From Chthoniobacter sp. (GTDB lineage Bacteria > Verrucomicrobiota > Verrucomicrobiia > Chthoniobacterales > Chthoniobacteraceae): a stretch of DNA of 8,064 nt. The notes beneath the pieces were generated by a model, which made no database searches, had not been told where the DNA came from, and worked only from the letters and a program-made list of their open reading frames with translations. How positions within the stretch are numbered: position 1 is the first letter of the stretch; each line of letters opens with the position of its first letter. The stretch is from assembly GCA_025352865.1 (NCBI GenBank), contig JANXSB010000456.1, positions 1-8,064 on the forward strand, written 5' to 3'. Both the position numbers and the translations under genes were made by a program. Of the stretch, positions 1 to 5,832 are shown in pieces.

Positions 1-255
1 CGTGACGCCGGGGATCATCCCGTTCGAGGCGAGTTCGCGGAAGGTGATACGGGAAAGCTGAAAGCGGCGGATGAAGGCGCGCTTGCGACCTGTGACCGCG
101 CAGCGCCGGCTGAGGCGGGCGGCGCAGGCATTGCGCGGGAGGGCGGAAAGGCCGACGTAGTCGCCCTTCTTCTTGAGTTCCGCGCGGATAGCAGCGTACT
201 TCGCGACGGTCGCGGATTTGCGTTTTTCTCGTTCGAGCCAGCAGGTTTTAGCCAT
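1..255 (-). CDS. rpsN: 30S ribosomal protein S14, short zinc-free form (C-terminus cut by window edge)
   Basis: This protein of the small ribosomal subunit helps assemble the 30S head near the A site. The 85 visible residues start MAKTCWLEREKRK and end at NGMIPGVT. They carry the conserved S14 blocks GDYVGLSALPR (31-41), CAVTGRKRAFIRRF (52-65) and LSRITFRELASNGMIPGV (67-84). The usual end of this roughly 89-residue form is about four more residues, like KSSW, so only the last few codons and the stop are missing. Cysteines at 5, 44 and 52 do not form the CxxC pairs of the zinc-binding S14, so this is the zinc-independent type. The ATG at 255 has no visible Shine-Dalgarno sequence. The gene lies 63 bp downstream of the sugar kinase and, in what is visible, apart from the spc ribosomal-protein cluster. 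Identity is firm from sequence recall. Confidence 0.93.
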   Translation of the reverse strand, partial: MAKTCWLEREKRKSATVAKYAAIRAELKKKGDYVGLSALPRNACAARLSRRCAVTGRKRAFIRRFQLSRITFRELASNGMIPGVT

Positions 256-279
256 AAGTTTTAGGGCGCGGAAAGTAAC

Positions 280-316
280 GGGGCCGGGAGGCTTTGCAAA
301 CAGTTTTTTCGGCCCC
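280..316 (-). other. Inverted repeat between kdgK and rpsN (possible weak terminator or attenuator)
   Basis: On the minus strand GGGGCCG (310-316) pairs perfectly with CGGCCCC (280-286), giving a 7-bp all-GC stem around a 23-nt A-rich loop. It lies just after the kinase stop codon and 25 bp before the rpsN start. No T-run follows the stem, so it is not a standard intrinsic terminator. It could slow read-through from kdgK into rpsN, or it could be chance in GC-rich DNA. Confidence 0.25.
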
Positions 317-318
317 TT

Positions 319-1308
319 TCACCGCTGGACGCGCCCCCCGCCGGCCCCGGCGGCGAGGGCTTCCACTTCGCCGAGGGTGAGCCGGGCGTAGTCGCCGGGG
401 ATGGTGTGCTTGAGCGTGCTCGCGGCCACGGCAAACTCGATGGCCGGTGCCGGCGCATCCCCGCGTATGAGCGAGAAAATGAGCGCGCCGGTGAAGCTGT
501 CGCCCGCGCCGACGCGGTCGATGACGGCGATCTCGTGGCGGCGGGAGAAGTGCGCCGCGCCGTCGGCGAAAAGCATCGCGCCCCAGCCGGTGGAGCACGC
601 GAGCGCGCCGGTGCGCTGGGTCAGGGCCACGGTTTTGAATGCGAAACGGTCGCGCAGCTTTACCGCGGCGTCGGCGGGGTCGGCGCTGCAATCGAGGCCG
701 AAAACGGTGCGCGCCTCCTCGGCGCTGGTCACGCAGAGATCGACGTGCTGCATGAGCGGCGCGAGTGCAGCCCCGGCCTGCTCGCGGGTCCAGAGTTTGG
801 CGCGGTAGTTGAGGTCGAAGCTCACGGTCAGGCCGAGTCGGCGGGCGGCGGCGCACGCTTCGGCAGTGATGTCGGCGGCGGCGGGGGAAAGCGCGGGCGT
901 GATTCCCGAAAAATGGAACCACCGCGCACCGGCGAAAATATTCTCCCAGTCGAACTCCCCGACCCGTGCCTCGGCGATGGCGCTGTGCGCGCGGTCGTAG
1001 ATGACCCGTCCCGCGCGCTGGCTCGCGCCTTGTTCGAGATAATAGACACCGATCCTTTCCCCGCCGCGCACGATGTGCGCCGTGCCCACGCCGAGCCCGC
1101 GCAGTTCATTGATCGCGCGCTGCGCCACGTCATTCGCCGGCAGCCGCGTCACAAACTCCGCACTGCCGCCGAGCTGCGCAATGAGCACCGCCACATTCGC
1201 CTCGGCCCCGCCAAAATTGATTTCAAAATGCGCGGCCTGCGCGAGCCGCAGGGCTCCAGGCGGCGTGAGGCGGAGCATCAGCTCGCCGAAAGTGACGACA
1301 TCGGACAT
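319..1308 (-). CDS. kdgK: 2-dehydro-3-deoxygluconate kinase (PfkB/ribokinase family)
   Basis: The likely reaction is ATP-dependent phosphorylation of 2-keto-3-deoxygluconate to KDPG, which links uronate and pectin/alginate breakdown to the Entner-Doudoroff aldolase; it is cytoplasmic. The 329 residues are the normal family length. Seen in the sequence: the N-terminal sugar-binding block NFGGAEANVAV (31-41), YYLEQGASQR (89-98), VIYDR (102-106) and FDLNYR (164-169), which match substrate-contact regions of known KDG kinases, then the PfkB signature DRVGAGDSFTGA (264-275) with catalytic Asp270, and KHTIPGDYA (300-308), typical of KDG kinases. The ATG at 1308 is chosen because MSDVVTFGELMLRL is the normal family start. 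No Shine-Dalgarno sequence is visible. Other PfkB sugar kinases such as fructokinase are the alternative, but the HTIPGD block favours KDG. No KDPG aldolase or uronate gene is visible nearby. Confidence 0.85.
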   Translation of the reverse strand: MSDVVTFGELMLRLTPPGALRLAQAAHFEINFGGAEANVAVLIAQLGGSAEFVTRLPANDVAQRAINELRGLGVGTAHIVRGGERIGVYYLEQGASQRAGRVIYDRAHSAIAEARVGEFDWENIFAGARWFHFSGITPALSPAAADITAEACAAARRLGLTVSFDLNYRAKLWTREQAGAALAPLMQHVDLCVTSAEEARTVFGLDCSADPADAAVKLRDRFAFKTVALTQRTGALACSTGWGAMLFADGAAHFSRRHEIAVIDRVGAGDSFTGALIFSLIRGDAPAPAIEFAVAASTLKHTIPGDYARLTLGEVEALAAGAGGGRVQR

Positions 1309-1405
1309 GGGTGCGCGAGGATGCGGAAGGACGCGAATCTTGAAAAGGCGGAAACGGCGAACACGCCGCGGCGGTGAAAGCCGGGGACCGCTCGCGCGCA
1401 GCCGC

Positions 1406-2236
1406 TCAGGGCTGTTGTGACGCGGACGCGGCCGGCGGCGCCAGACTGAGCGGTGCGGTTGCGGATGGCGCGGGCTGAGGTGCGGGCTCTTCCTTTTTCA
1501 CCTCGGCGCGTTTCATCCAGCCGATCTCGTAAAAGGAGTCGGCGAACATCGCGCATTTGTCGGGGCCGAAAGTCCAGTCGGCGCGACCGAGCCATTTCTT
1601 CGCCTCGTCGGCGTTTTCGTGGGCGAATTCCCAGCCGGCATTCGCGTAGTAATAGGATGGGGTGTCGCCGGGAAAAGGAATCTGGTCGATCGCACGCCGG
1701 GCGTCGTCGTAGTTTTTTTCGAGCAGCAGCGTGAGGAAGATGCGGAAGCGCACCAGCTCGTCCTTCGGGTTGTCGCGCAGGAATTTCTCGAACATCCTCC
1801 GCGACTCCGCGTACTTGCCCTGGACGAGCGGAATTTCGGCGAGGTTGATGCGCGCGGCATAGAATTTCGGGTCGAGCTTGAGCGCCTCTTCGCAAAGCCG
1901 CGCGCCTTCCTCAAAATTCCGCAGCTCGATCTGGATCGCGCCGCGCGTGTTCAGCGTCATCGGAGTGGGCGGGAGGATTTTGTCCGCCTTTTCGAGGGCG
2001 GCGAGCGTGCGCTCCCAGTCGCGCGTGCGAAAGGCGCGGAAGACTTCGTTCACGGCCTGGACGTAGGCGGGCGGATACGTTTTTCCACGAGTCGTGGACG
2101 GCGGCGCGGGCGTGGACGGGACGAAGCGCAGACCCGGTTTGTCCGGGGTGAAGGACTTCAGCGAATCTTCTGCGGCCAGGTGCGGCAGCGCGCTGGCGGC
2201 GAATAGGACGGTGAGGGCGAGGCGGTGAGGCGTCAT
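1406..2236 (-). CDS. Secreted tetratricopeptide-repeat protein, function unknown
   Basis: This is a 276-residue protein with an export signal: a short charged start (MTPHR), a hydrophobic stretch (about 6-20) and a likely cleavage after HLAA at 22. A Pro/Thr-rich linker (about 34-56) follows. Then come helical repeats of TPR type, clearest at about 95-128 (TLNTRGAIQIELRNFEEGA, then EEALKLDPKFYAARINL) and 129-162 (ALxxx-like FEKFLRDNPKDE), with weaker repeats before and after. The segment SYYYANAGWEFAHENADEAKKWL (194-216, given here as the TPR-like block) followed by FADSFYEIGWM resembles TPR proteins I associate with Verrucomicrobiota. The C-terminal 30 residues are a Pro/Ala/Ser-rich, probably disordered tail. 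It is most likely periplasmic or outer-surface and scaffolds protein contacts; no enzymatic motif is visible. Its ATG lacks a Shine-Dalgarno sequence. It sits 68 bp after the channel gene and may or may not be co-transcribed with it. Confidence 0.8.
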   Translation of the reverse strand: MTPHRLALTVLFAASALPHLAAEDSLKSFTPDKPGLRFVPSTPAPPSTTRGKTYPPAYVQAVNEVFRAFRTRDWERTLAALEKADKILPPTPMTLNTRGAIQIELRNFEEGARLCEEALKLDPKFYAARINLAEIPLVQGKYAESRRMFEKFLRDNPKDELVRFRIFLTLLLEKNYDDARRAIDQIPFPGDTPSYYYANAGWEFAHENADEAKKWLGRADWTFGPDKCAMFADSFYEIGWMKRAEVKKEEPAPQPAPSATAPLSLAPPAASASQQP

Positions 2237-2304
2237 GGTTTTTGGAAAAAGCAGGCGTCATCTATCGCGCATTCTTGCGCAAAACCCAGCCGGAAATCCG
2301 CCGG

Positions 2305-2976
2305 TCACGCGGAGAGCGGGGCGCGGCAGCACCCGACGGGCTGCACGCCGCGGCAGCCGCCGACCGCGAGCCAGGCACCGAGCACGGGTGCGAGGAGATA
2401 GATCCAAACCGCGCCTAGATTTCCCGAGACGAGCGCCGGAGCGAGGGAGCGCGCGGGGTTCATGGACGCGCCGCAAATCGGGCCGGCAAACATCGCCTCC
2501 AGCATGATCACCGCGCCGATGGCCACGCCCGCGGTGAGTCCTTTTTCTTTTGCGCCGGTGGAGACATTCAGGATCACGAACATGAGCAGAAACGTGAGGA
2601 CCGTTTCCAAAATGAACGACTGCGCCGCCGAACCCGCGGGCAGCGTGGCACCGAGCGTGGCGTGCGTGGGAAAGAGCGCGCGGAGCAGTCCGCTCGCGAG
2701 CAGCGCGCCGCCGAGTTGGCTGCCGATGTAGGGCAAAACGCGCGCGCTTTCAAAACGGCGAGCGCGCCAGAAGGCGAACGTCACCGCGGGGTTGAGATGC
2801 GCGCCGGAGATGTCGCCGAGGGTGTAGATCATCGCCAGCACGATGAGGCCGAAGGTCATCGCCACACCGACGTGCGTGATCGCGCCGTGGCTCACGTCAT
2901 TGATGATGATCGCCCCGGTGCCCGCGAAAACGAGCGCCGCCGTGCCGAGGAATTCTGCGAAACACGCGCGCTTCAT
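2305..2976 (-). CDS. MIP-family channel (AqpS-like aquaporin), probable arsenite/metalloid pore
   Basis: This is a six-helix inner-membrane channel of 223 residues. Both pore loops are present: SGAHLNPAVT (NPA at 62-64) and CGASMNPARS (NPA at 173-175, with the filter Arg176). Ser177 after the second NPA is aquaporin-like; glycerol facilitators have Asp there. By alignment to E. coli AqpZ the selectivity filter would be Phe42, Ala161, Ala170 and Arg176. His and Thr of water-only channels are thus replaced by Ala, predicting a wider pore. The ATG overlaps the arsC stop (ATGA), and GGAGG lies 7 nt upstream, so this start is well supported; the longer open frame upstream is only the antiparallel reading of arsC. 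Known precedent: AqpS in Sinorhizobium meliloti sits in an ars operon and lets arsenite leave. The tail has three cysteines (208, 216, 217). Water or glycerol transport is the alternative. Confidence 0.85.
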   Translation of the reverse strand: MKRACFAEFLGTAALVFAGTGAIIINDVSHGAITHVGVAMTFGLIVLAMIYTLGDISGAHLNPAVTFAFWRARRFESARVLPYIGSQLGGALLASGLLRALFPTHATLGATLPAGSAAQSFILETVLTFLLMFVILNVSTGAKEKGLTAGVAIGAVIMLEAMFAGPICGASMNPARSLAPALVSGNLGAVWIYLLAPVLGAWLAVGGCRGVQPVGCCRAPLSA

Positions 2977-3416
2977 CGGGCCGCCTCCGGCTCGCATTTC
3001 TCCGCGCACCATGCTTCGACTTTCGCCCGGATTACGTCCCGGATTTTCCGCACCTCCGCGAGCTTCTCCTCGCGCGTGCCCGTGAGCGTGGACGGATCGG
3101 GAAAGCCCCAGTGCAGCCGGAGGCCGCTGCCGGGAAAGACCGGGCAACGCTCCGCGCTCGTCTCATCGCAGACCGTGATGAGGTAGCCGAAAGTCTCGCC
3201 GCGTTTGAAAACGTCCCACACCGCCTGCGGCACCTGCCGCGAGATGTCGATGCCCTCCTCCGCCATCGCCTCGACCACGAGCGGGTTCAGCGTCCCCGGC
3301 TCGATCCCCGCGCTGCTCGCGCGGAAAAATTCCGGGCAGGTGTGGTTCAGCCACGCCTCGGCCATTTGCGACCGCGCGCTGTTGTGGATGCAGACGAAGA
3401 TCACTTTGGTTTTCAT
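2973..3416 (-). CDS. arsC: Arsenate reductase, low-molecular-weight tyrosine-phosphatase fold (thioredoxin-coupled type)
   Basis: ArsC reduces arsenate to arsenite in the cytoplasm so that it can be exported. The 147-residue protein starts MKTKVIFVCIHNSARSQMAEAW, containing the phosphatase loop C9-x5-R15-S16. It also has the redox cysteines Cys83 and Cys91 (VCDETSAERCPVFPG, 82-96) and the general-acid loop with GFPDPS (104-109). Three cysteines in this order fit the thioredoxin-linked class exemplified by S. aureus pI258 ArsC (Cys10, Cys82, Cys89). Here seven residues separate the last two cysteines, against six in pI258. Two more cysteines (137, 141) lie near the C-terminus. The gene overlaps the channel gene by four bases (ATGA), so the two are almost certainly co-translated. 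No ArsR repressor, ArsB or Acr3 pump is visible in the window. A plain low-molecular-weight phosphatase is less likely because of the Cys pair. Confidence 0.92.
   Translation of the reverse strand: MKTKVIFVCIHNSARSQMAEAWLNHTCPEFFRASSAGIEPGTLNPLVVEAMAEEGIDISRQVPQAVWDVFKRGETFGYLITVCDETSAERCPVFPGSGLRLHWGFPDPSTLTGTREEKLAEVRKIRDVIRAKVEAWCAEKCEPEAAR
2984..2988 (-). promoter_or_regulatory. Shine-Dalgarno site of the channel gene
   Basis: GGAGG on the minus strand lies 7 nt before the channel ATG, inside the 3' end of arsC. It is the only clear Shine-Dalgarno sequence among the gene starts in the window. It fixes the channel start at 2976 and suggests that re-initiation after arsC is helped by direct ribosome binding. 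Confidence 0.65.
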
Positions 3417-3475
3417 CGGGAAAAAGTCCGCGCACTTTGCACGCGGGCCGCGTCCGTCGCAAGCGCGCGCCCACC

Positions 3476-3492
3476 CGTCACCGAAACGTCAC
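3476..3492. promoter_or_regulatory. Direct repeat CGTCAC-N5-CGTCAC in the arsC/M42 divergent region (possible operator)
   Basis: Two exact copies of CGTCAC lie 11 bp apart, one helical turn, between the divergent arsC and M42 genes. The spacing and the GTCAC core resemble the tandem half-sites bound by PhoB/PhoP-type response regulators. It may be an operator for either gene, or chance. No convincing -35/-10 pair was found in the same 124-bp region. Confidence 0.3.
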
Positions 3493-3540
3493 ACGCGGAA
3501 AGACTCGCCCTTTTCCCCGCCGCCCGCGCAGCATCCGCGC

Positions 3541-4623
3541 ATGGACACCGCCGCCCGCACCTTCCTCTTCGACCTCCTCAACACCCCCAGCCCCACCGGC
3601 TTCGAGCTGCCCGGCCAGCGCAAATGGGCCGCCTACGCGCGCCGTTTCGCCGACCGCGTGGAAAACGACGCCTACGGCACCGCTTGGGCCACCCTCGACG
3701 GCTCCGCCAAAAAACCGCGCCGCGTCATGCTCGAAGCCCACGCCGACGAGATCGGCTTCATCATCAAATACATCACCAAGGAAGGCTGGCTCCGCATCGA
3801 CCGCATCGGCGGCAGCGACACCGCGACCGCGCGCGGGCGGCGGATTGATTTGCTCGGCGAAAAAGGCACCGTCGCCGGCATCATCGGCAACACCGCCATC
3901 CACCTCCGCAAAGACTCCCTCGGCGACGAGAAAGCGCCGAAGATCCACGAGCTCTACGTCGATGTCGGCGCGGGCAGCGCCAAGGAAGTCGCCGCCCTCG
4001 GCCTCCGCGTCGGCCATCCTGCCGTCTATCACGACGCCGCCGAACCGTTCGGCAAAAACCGCATCGTCGGTCGCGCGCTCGATAACCGCCTCGGCGGCTT
4101 CATCATCGCCGAAGTCCTCGCCCGCCTCAGCCGCGCCAAAACGAAACCGCGCGCCACCCTCATCGCCGTCAACGCCGTCATGGAGGAAATCGGCGGCCAC
4201 GGCGCAAAGATGGCCGCGCACCGCCTCCGGCCCGATGTCTGCGTCGTCCTCGATGTCACCCACGCCACCGAGACCCCCGGCATCGACGCCGCCCAGCACG
4301 GCGAAGTCAAACTCGGCGGCGGCCCCAGCGTCACCCACGGCACCTGCAACCATCCCGCCGTCATCGCCCGCCTCCTCGACTGCGCCCGCACCGCGCAGAT
4401 CGCGATCCAGCACGAGAGCAGCTCCCGCTACAGCGGCACCGACACCGACGTCATCTTCGACTCCCGCGACGGCATCCCCAGCGCCCTCGTCTCGCTCCCC
4501 CTCCGCTACATGCACAGCGTCGTCGAGATGGCCGACCTCGCCGACGTGGAGAAAGCGATCGCCCTCCTCGCGGCCTTCGTCCTCTCGCTCGGCGAAGACG
4601 ACGACTTCGGCGTGAAGCTATAA
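3541..4623 (+). CDS. M42-family metallo-aminopeptidase (TET/YsdC-like glutamyl aminopeptidase type)
   Basis: This cytoplasmic zinc or cobalt peptidase removes N-terminal residues from peptides; family members assemble as 12-subunit tetrahedra. The 360 residues are the normal length. Visible in order: the N-terminal TPSPTGFE block (15-22), EAHADEIGF (65-73) with metal ligand His67 and Asp69, the bridging Asp181 in ALDNRLGG, MEEIGGHGA (214-222) with the catalytic/ligand pair Glu215-Glu216, Asp238 in VLDVTH, and the last ligand His325 in RYMHSVVEM. All expected ligands are present. The ATG at 3541 is chosen because MDTAARTFLFDLLNTPSPTG is the family start; the frame stays open upstream only because it runs antisense through arsC. 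No Shine-Dalgarno sequence is seen. Sequence alone does not tell substrate preference; some homologues are misnamed endoglucanase (CelM/FrvX). It stands alone, divergent from arsC and convergent with tilS. Confidence 0.92.
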   Translation: MDTAARTFLFDLLNTPSPTGFELPGQRKWAAYARRFADRVENDAYGTAWATLDGSAKKPRRVMLEAHADEIGFIIKYITKEGWLRIDRIGGSDTATARGRRIDLLGEKGTVAGIIGNTAIHLRKDSLGDEKAPKIHELYVDVGAGSAKEVAALGLRVGHPAVYHDAAEPFGKNRIVGRALDNRLGGFIIAEVLARLSRAKTKPRATLIAVNAVMEEIGGHGAKMAAHRLRPDVCVVLDVTHATETPGIDAAQHGEVKLGGGPSVTHGTCNHPAVIARLLDCARTAQIAIQHESSSRYSGTDTDVIFDSRDGIPSALVSLPLRYMHSVVEMADLADVEKAIALLAAFVLSLGEDDDFGVKL

Positions 4624-4709
4624 AAAAAGCGGGCGCAATAACCCACCAACTAGGCTCCCACAGCCACGAAGCACAGCTCCCCCGCGAGGATGTGTGACGA
4701 AGCCCTCAA

Positions 4710-4840
4710 CTTCGTGACGAGGGTAAAGCCAGAAACGCGGCTGGAAGATCCACCGCATCTGGTCCACCGATTGGTTCCGCCAAAACCAAGCCGCCAGAAA
4801 ACGCCTGATGGATGTGCTCAACACACTGATCCGCGAATGA
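4710..4840 (+). pseudogene. Frameshifted C-terminal remnant of a REase_MTES_1575/DUF4011-type helicase-nuclease
   Basis: The frame from 4727 to the TGA at 4838-4840 reads SQKRGWKIHRIWSTDWFRQN and continues about 18 residues to LNTLIRE. The block GWxIHRIWSTDWFR is the hallmark end of the Vsr-like endonuclease domain that closes large DUF4011/DUF3320 helicase proteins. Just upstream, in a frame offset by a frameshift, QLRDE (4707-4721) matches the preceding family segment (RDRLRxE). A stop (TAA, 4724-4726) blocks the tail's own frame, and further upstream another stop cuts the second frame. Only about 130 bp remain and they cannot encode a working protein. GC here is near 58-60%, against about 73% in a sampled stretch of the neighbouring M42 gene. 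The family assignment rests on motif memory, not a search. Confidence 0.6.
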
Positions 4841-4889
4841 AGCTGGGCTCCGCACGCTGAAGTCTGCCAATCGCAGGCGAAACGCCGAC

Positions 4890-5831
4890 CTATGGCCCTG
4901 CTGCCTTGGCTGAGCCCTCGATGAAGATTTGCTTCGCGCGCCGCCGCGCGTGCCAGCCGCCAGGGAGATTCACTTTGGCGCGGCGTCCGGCGAGCAGGCC
5001 GCGGACGGCTTCCACTTCGGCGAAACCGATTTCCGCGACACGCTGCGCCCGAAGCCACGCGTAAATGATGCGCCGCTGGAGCGCGAGGGGTTGGGTGCGG
5101 AGGGCTGATGTTTGCAGGGTTTCCGGGAGATCGCGCAGCTCGGGGCGGGCGGCGAGGAAGTCATCCTCGTCGCGCAGGATTTCCGCTGCGCGCCAAACCG
5201 CGCGGCGGATGTCGCGGCCCAGCGCGCGCTCGATGGCGGGGATGATTTCGTGGCGCAGGCGGTTGCGCGTGTGGCGCGGGTCGGTGTTCGAGGCGTCTTC
5301 GCGAAAGGCGATCTTGTGCGCGGCGATGAGGGCGTCGATTTCCTCGCGCCACATGCCGAGCAGCGGGCGGACGATTTGCAAAGTCACGCCGCCGACCATG
5401 CGTGTGGCGAGCGGGCGCATCGCGGCGAGGCCGGCGGCTGCGGAACCGCGGAAGAGATTGAAGAGGAACGTCTCGGCCTGGTCGTCCGCGTGATGCGCGA
5501 GGAAAAGTCGCGGGCATTTTTCCAAACGCGCAACGCGAGCGAAGAAGGCGTAGCGCGCTTCGCGTGCGGCGGTTTCGAGCGACTGCTTTTTGCGTTTCGC
5601 CAGCGCGACCACATTCACACGCGCGCTCGCGATCCTGAGTCCGAGCTGTTTCGCGAGCGACGCAACGAAGCGCGCATCCTCGCGGCTCTCCGCGCGCATG
5701 CCGTGGTCGAGATGGCAGACGATCAGGTTTTTGAAACCCGCGCCGAACAGCAGATGCAGCAGCGCCACGGAATCGCGCCCGCCCGAGACGCCGATCAGGC
5801 AGCGCTCATCCGGCGGGAAAACGAAGTCCAT
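4890..5831 (-). CDS. tilS: tRNA(Ile)-lysidine synthetase, short form
   Basis: TilS attaches lysine to C34 of the tRNA-Ile with anticodon CAU, so that it reads AUA codons and is charged with Ile; it is essential in nearly all bacteria. The 313 residues show the PP-loop SGGRDS (16-21), HLDHGMRAES (40-49), the AHHADDQAETFLFNLFRGS block (112-130) and REDASNTDPRHTRNRLRHEIIP (177-198), all typical of TilS. The protein ends after the substrate-binding region and lacks the separate C-terminal TilS_C domain of the longer E. coli form; short forms such as that of Aquifex are known. The ATG at 5831 follows the serS stop with a one-base gap (TGA-A-ATG), so translation is probably coupled. The longer open frame upstream is a shadow of serS. 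The stop is TAG. Confidence 0.93.
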   Translation of the reverse strand: MDFVFPPDERCLIGVSGGRDSVALLHLLFGAGFKNLIVCHLDHGMRAESREDARFVASLAKQLGLRIASARVNVVALAKRKKQSLETAAREARYAFFARVARLEKCPRLFLAHHADDQAETFLFNLFRGSAAAGLAAMRPLATRMVGGVTLQIVRPLLGMWREEIDALIAAHKIAFREDASNTDPRHTRNRLRHEIIPAIERALGRDIRRAVWRAAEILRDEDDFLAARPELRDLPETLQTSALRTQPLALQRRIIYAWLRAQRVAEIGFAEVEAVRGLLAGRRAKVNLPGGWHARRRAKQIFIEGSAKAAGP

Positions 5832-5832
5832 T

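Noticed and set aside
2267..2280. GCGCAttctTGCGC hairpin between the channel and TPR genes as a terminator
   Set aside because: A 5-bp stem without a following T-run on the minus strand; too weak to call.
2977..3147. 57-residue N-terminal extension of the channel
   Set aside because: It overlaps arsC out of frame, and the channel has a clear GGAGG site and ATGA coupling at the internal start.
3442..3452. Palindrome CGCGGGCCGCG upstream of arsC as a possible operator
   Set aside because: Short, pure GC and expected by chance at this composition; it does not resemble an ArsR site.
3478..4515. 345-residue open frame on the minus strand, antisense to the M42 gene
   Set aside because: It is low-complexity (Gly/Ala/Asp/Val-rich) and exactly opposite a gene with a full set of catalytic residues; such shadows are expected in GC-rich DNA.
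4690..4860. 56-codon plus-strand ORF starting MCDEALNF
   Set aside because: It runs across the nuclease remnant in a different frame from the conserved GWKIHRIWSTDW tail, has no Shine-Dalgarno sequence and matches no family I know.
4876..4886. GGCGaaaCGCC hairpin after tilS as a terminator
   Set aside because: Only a 4-bp stem with no T-run following.
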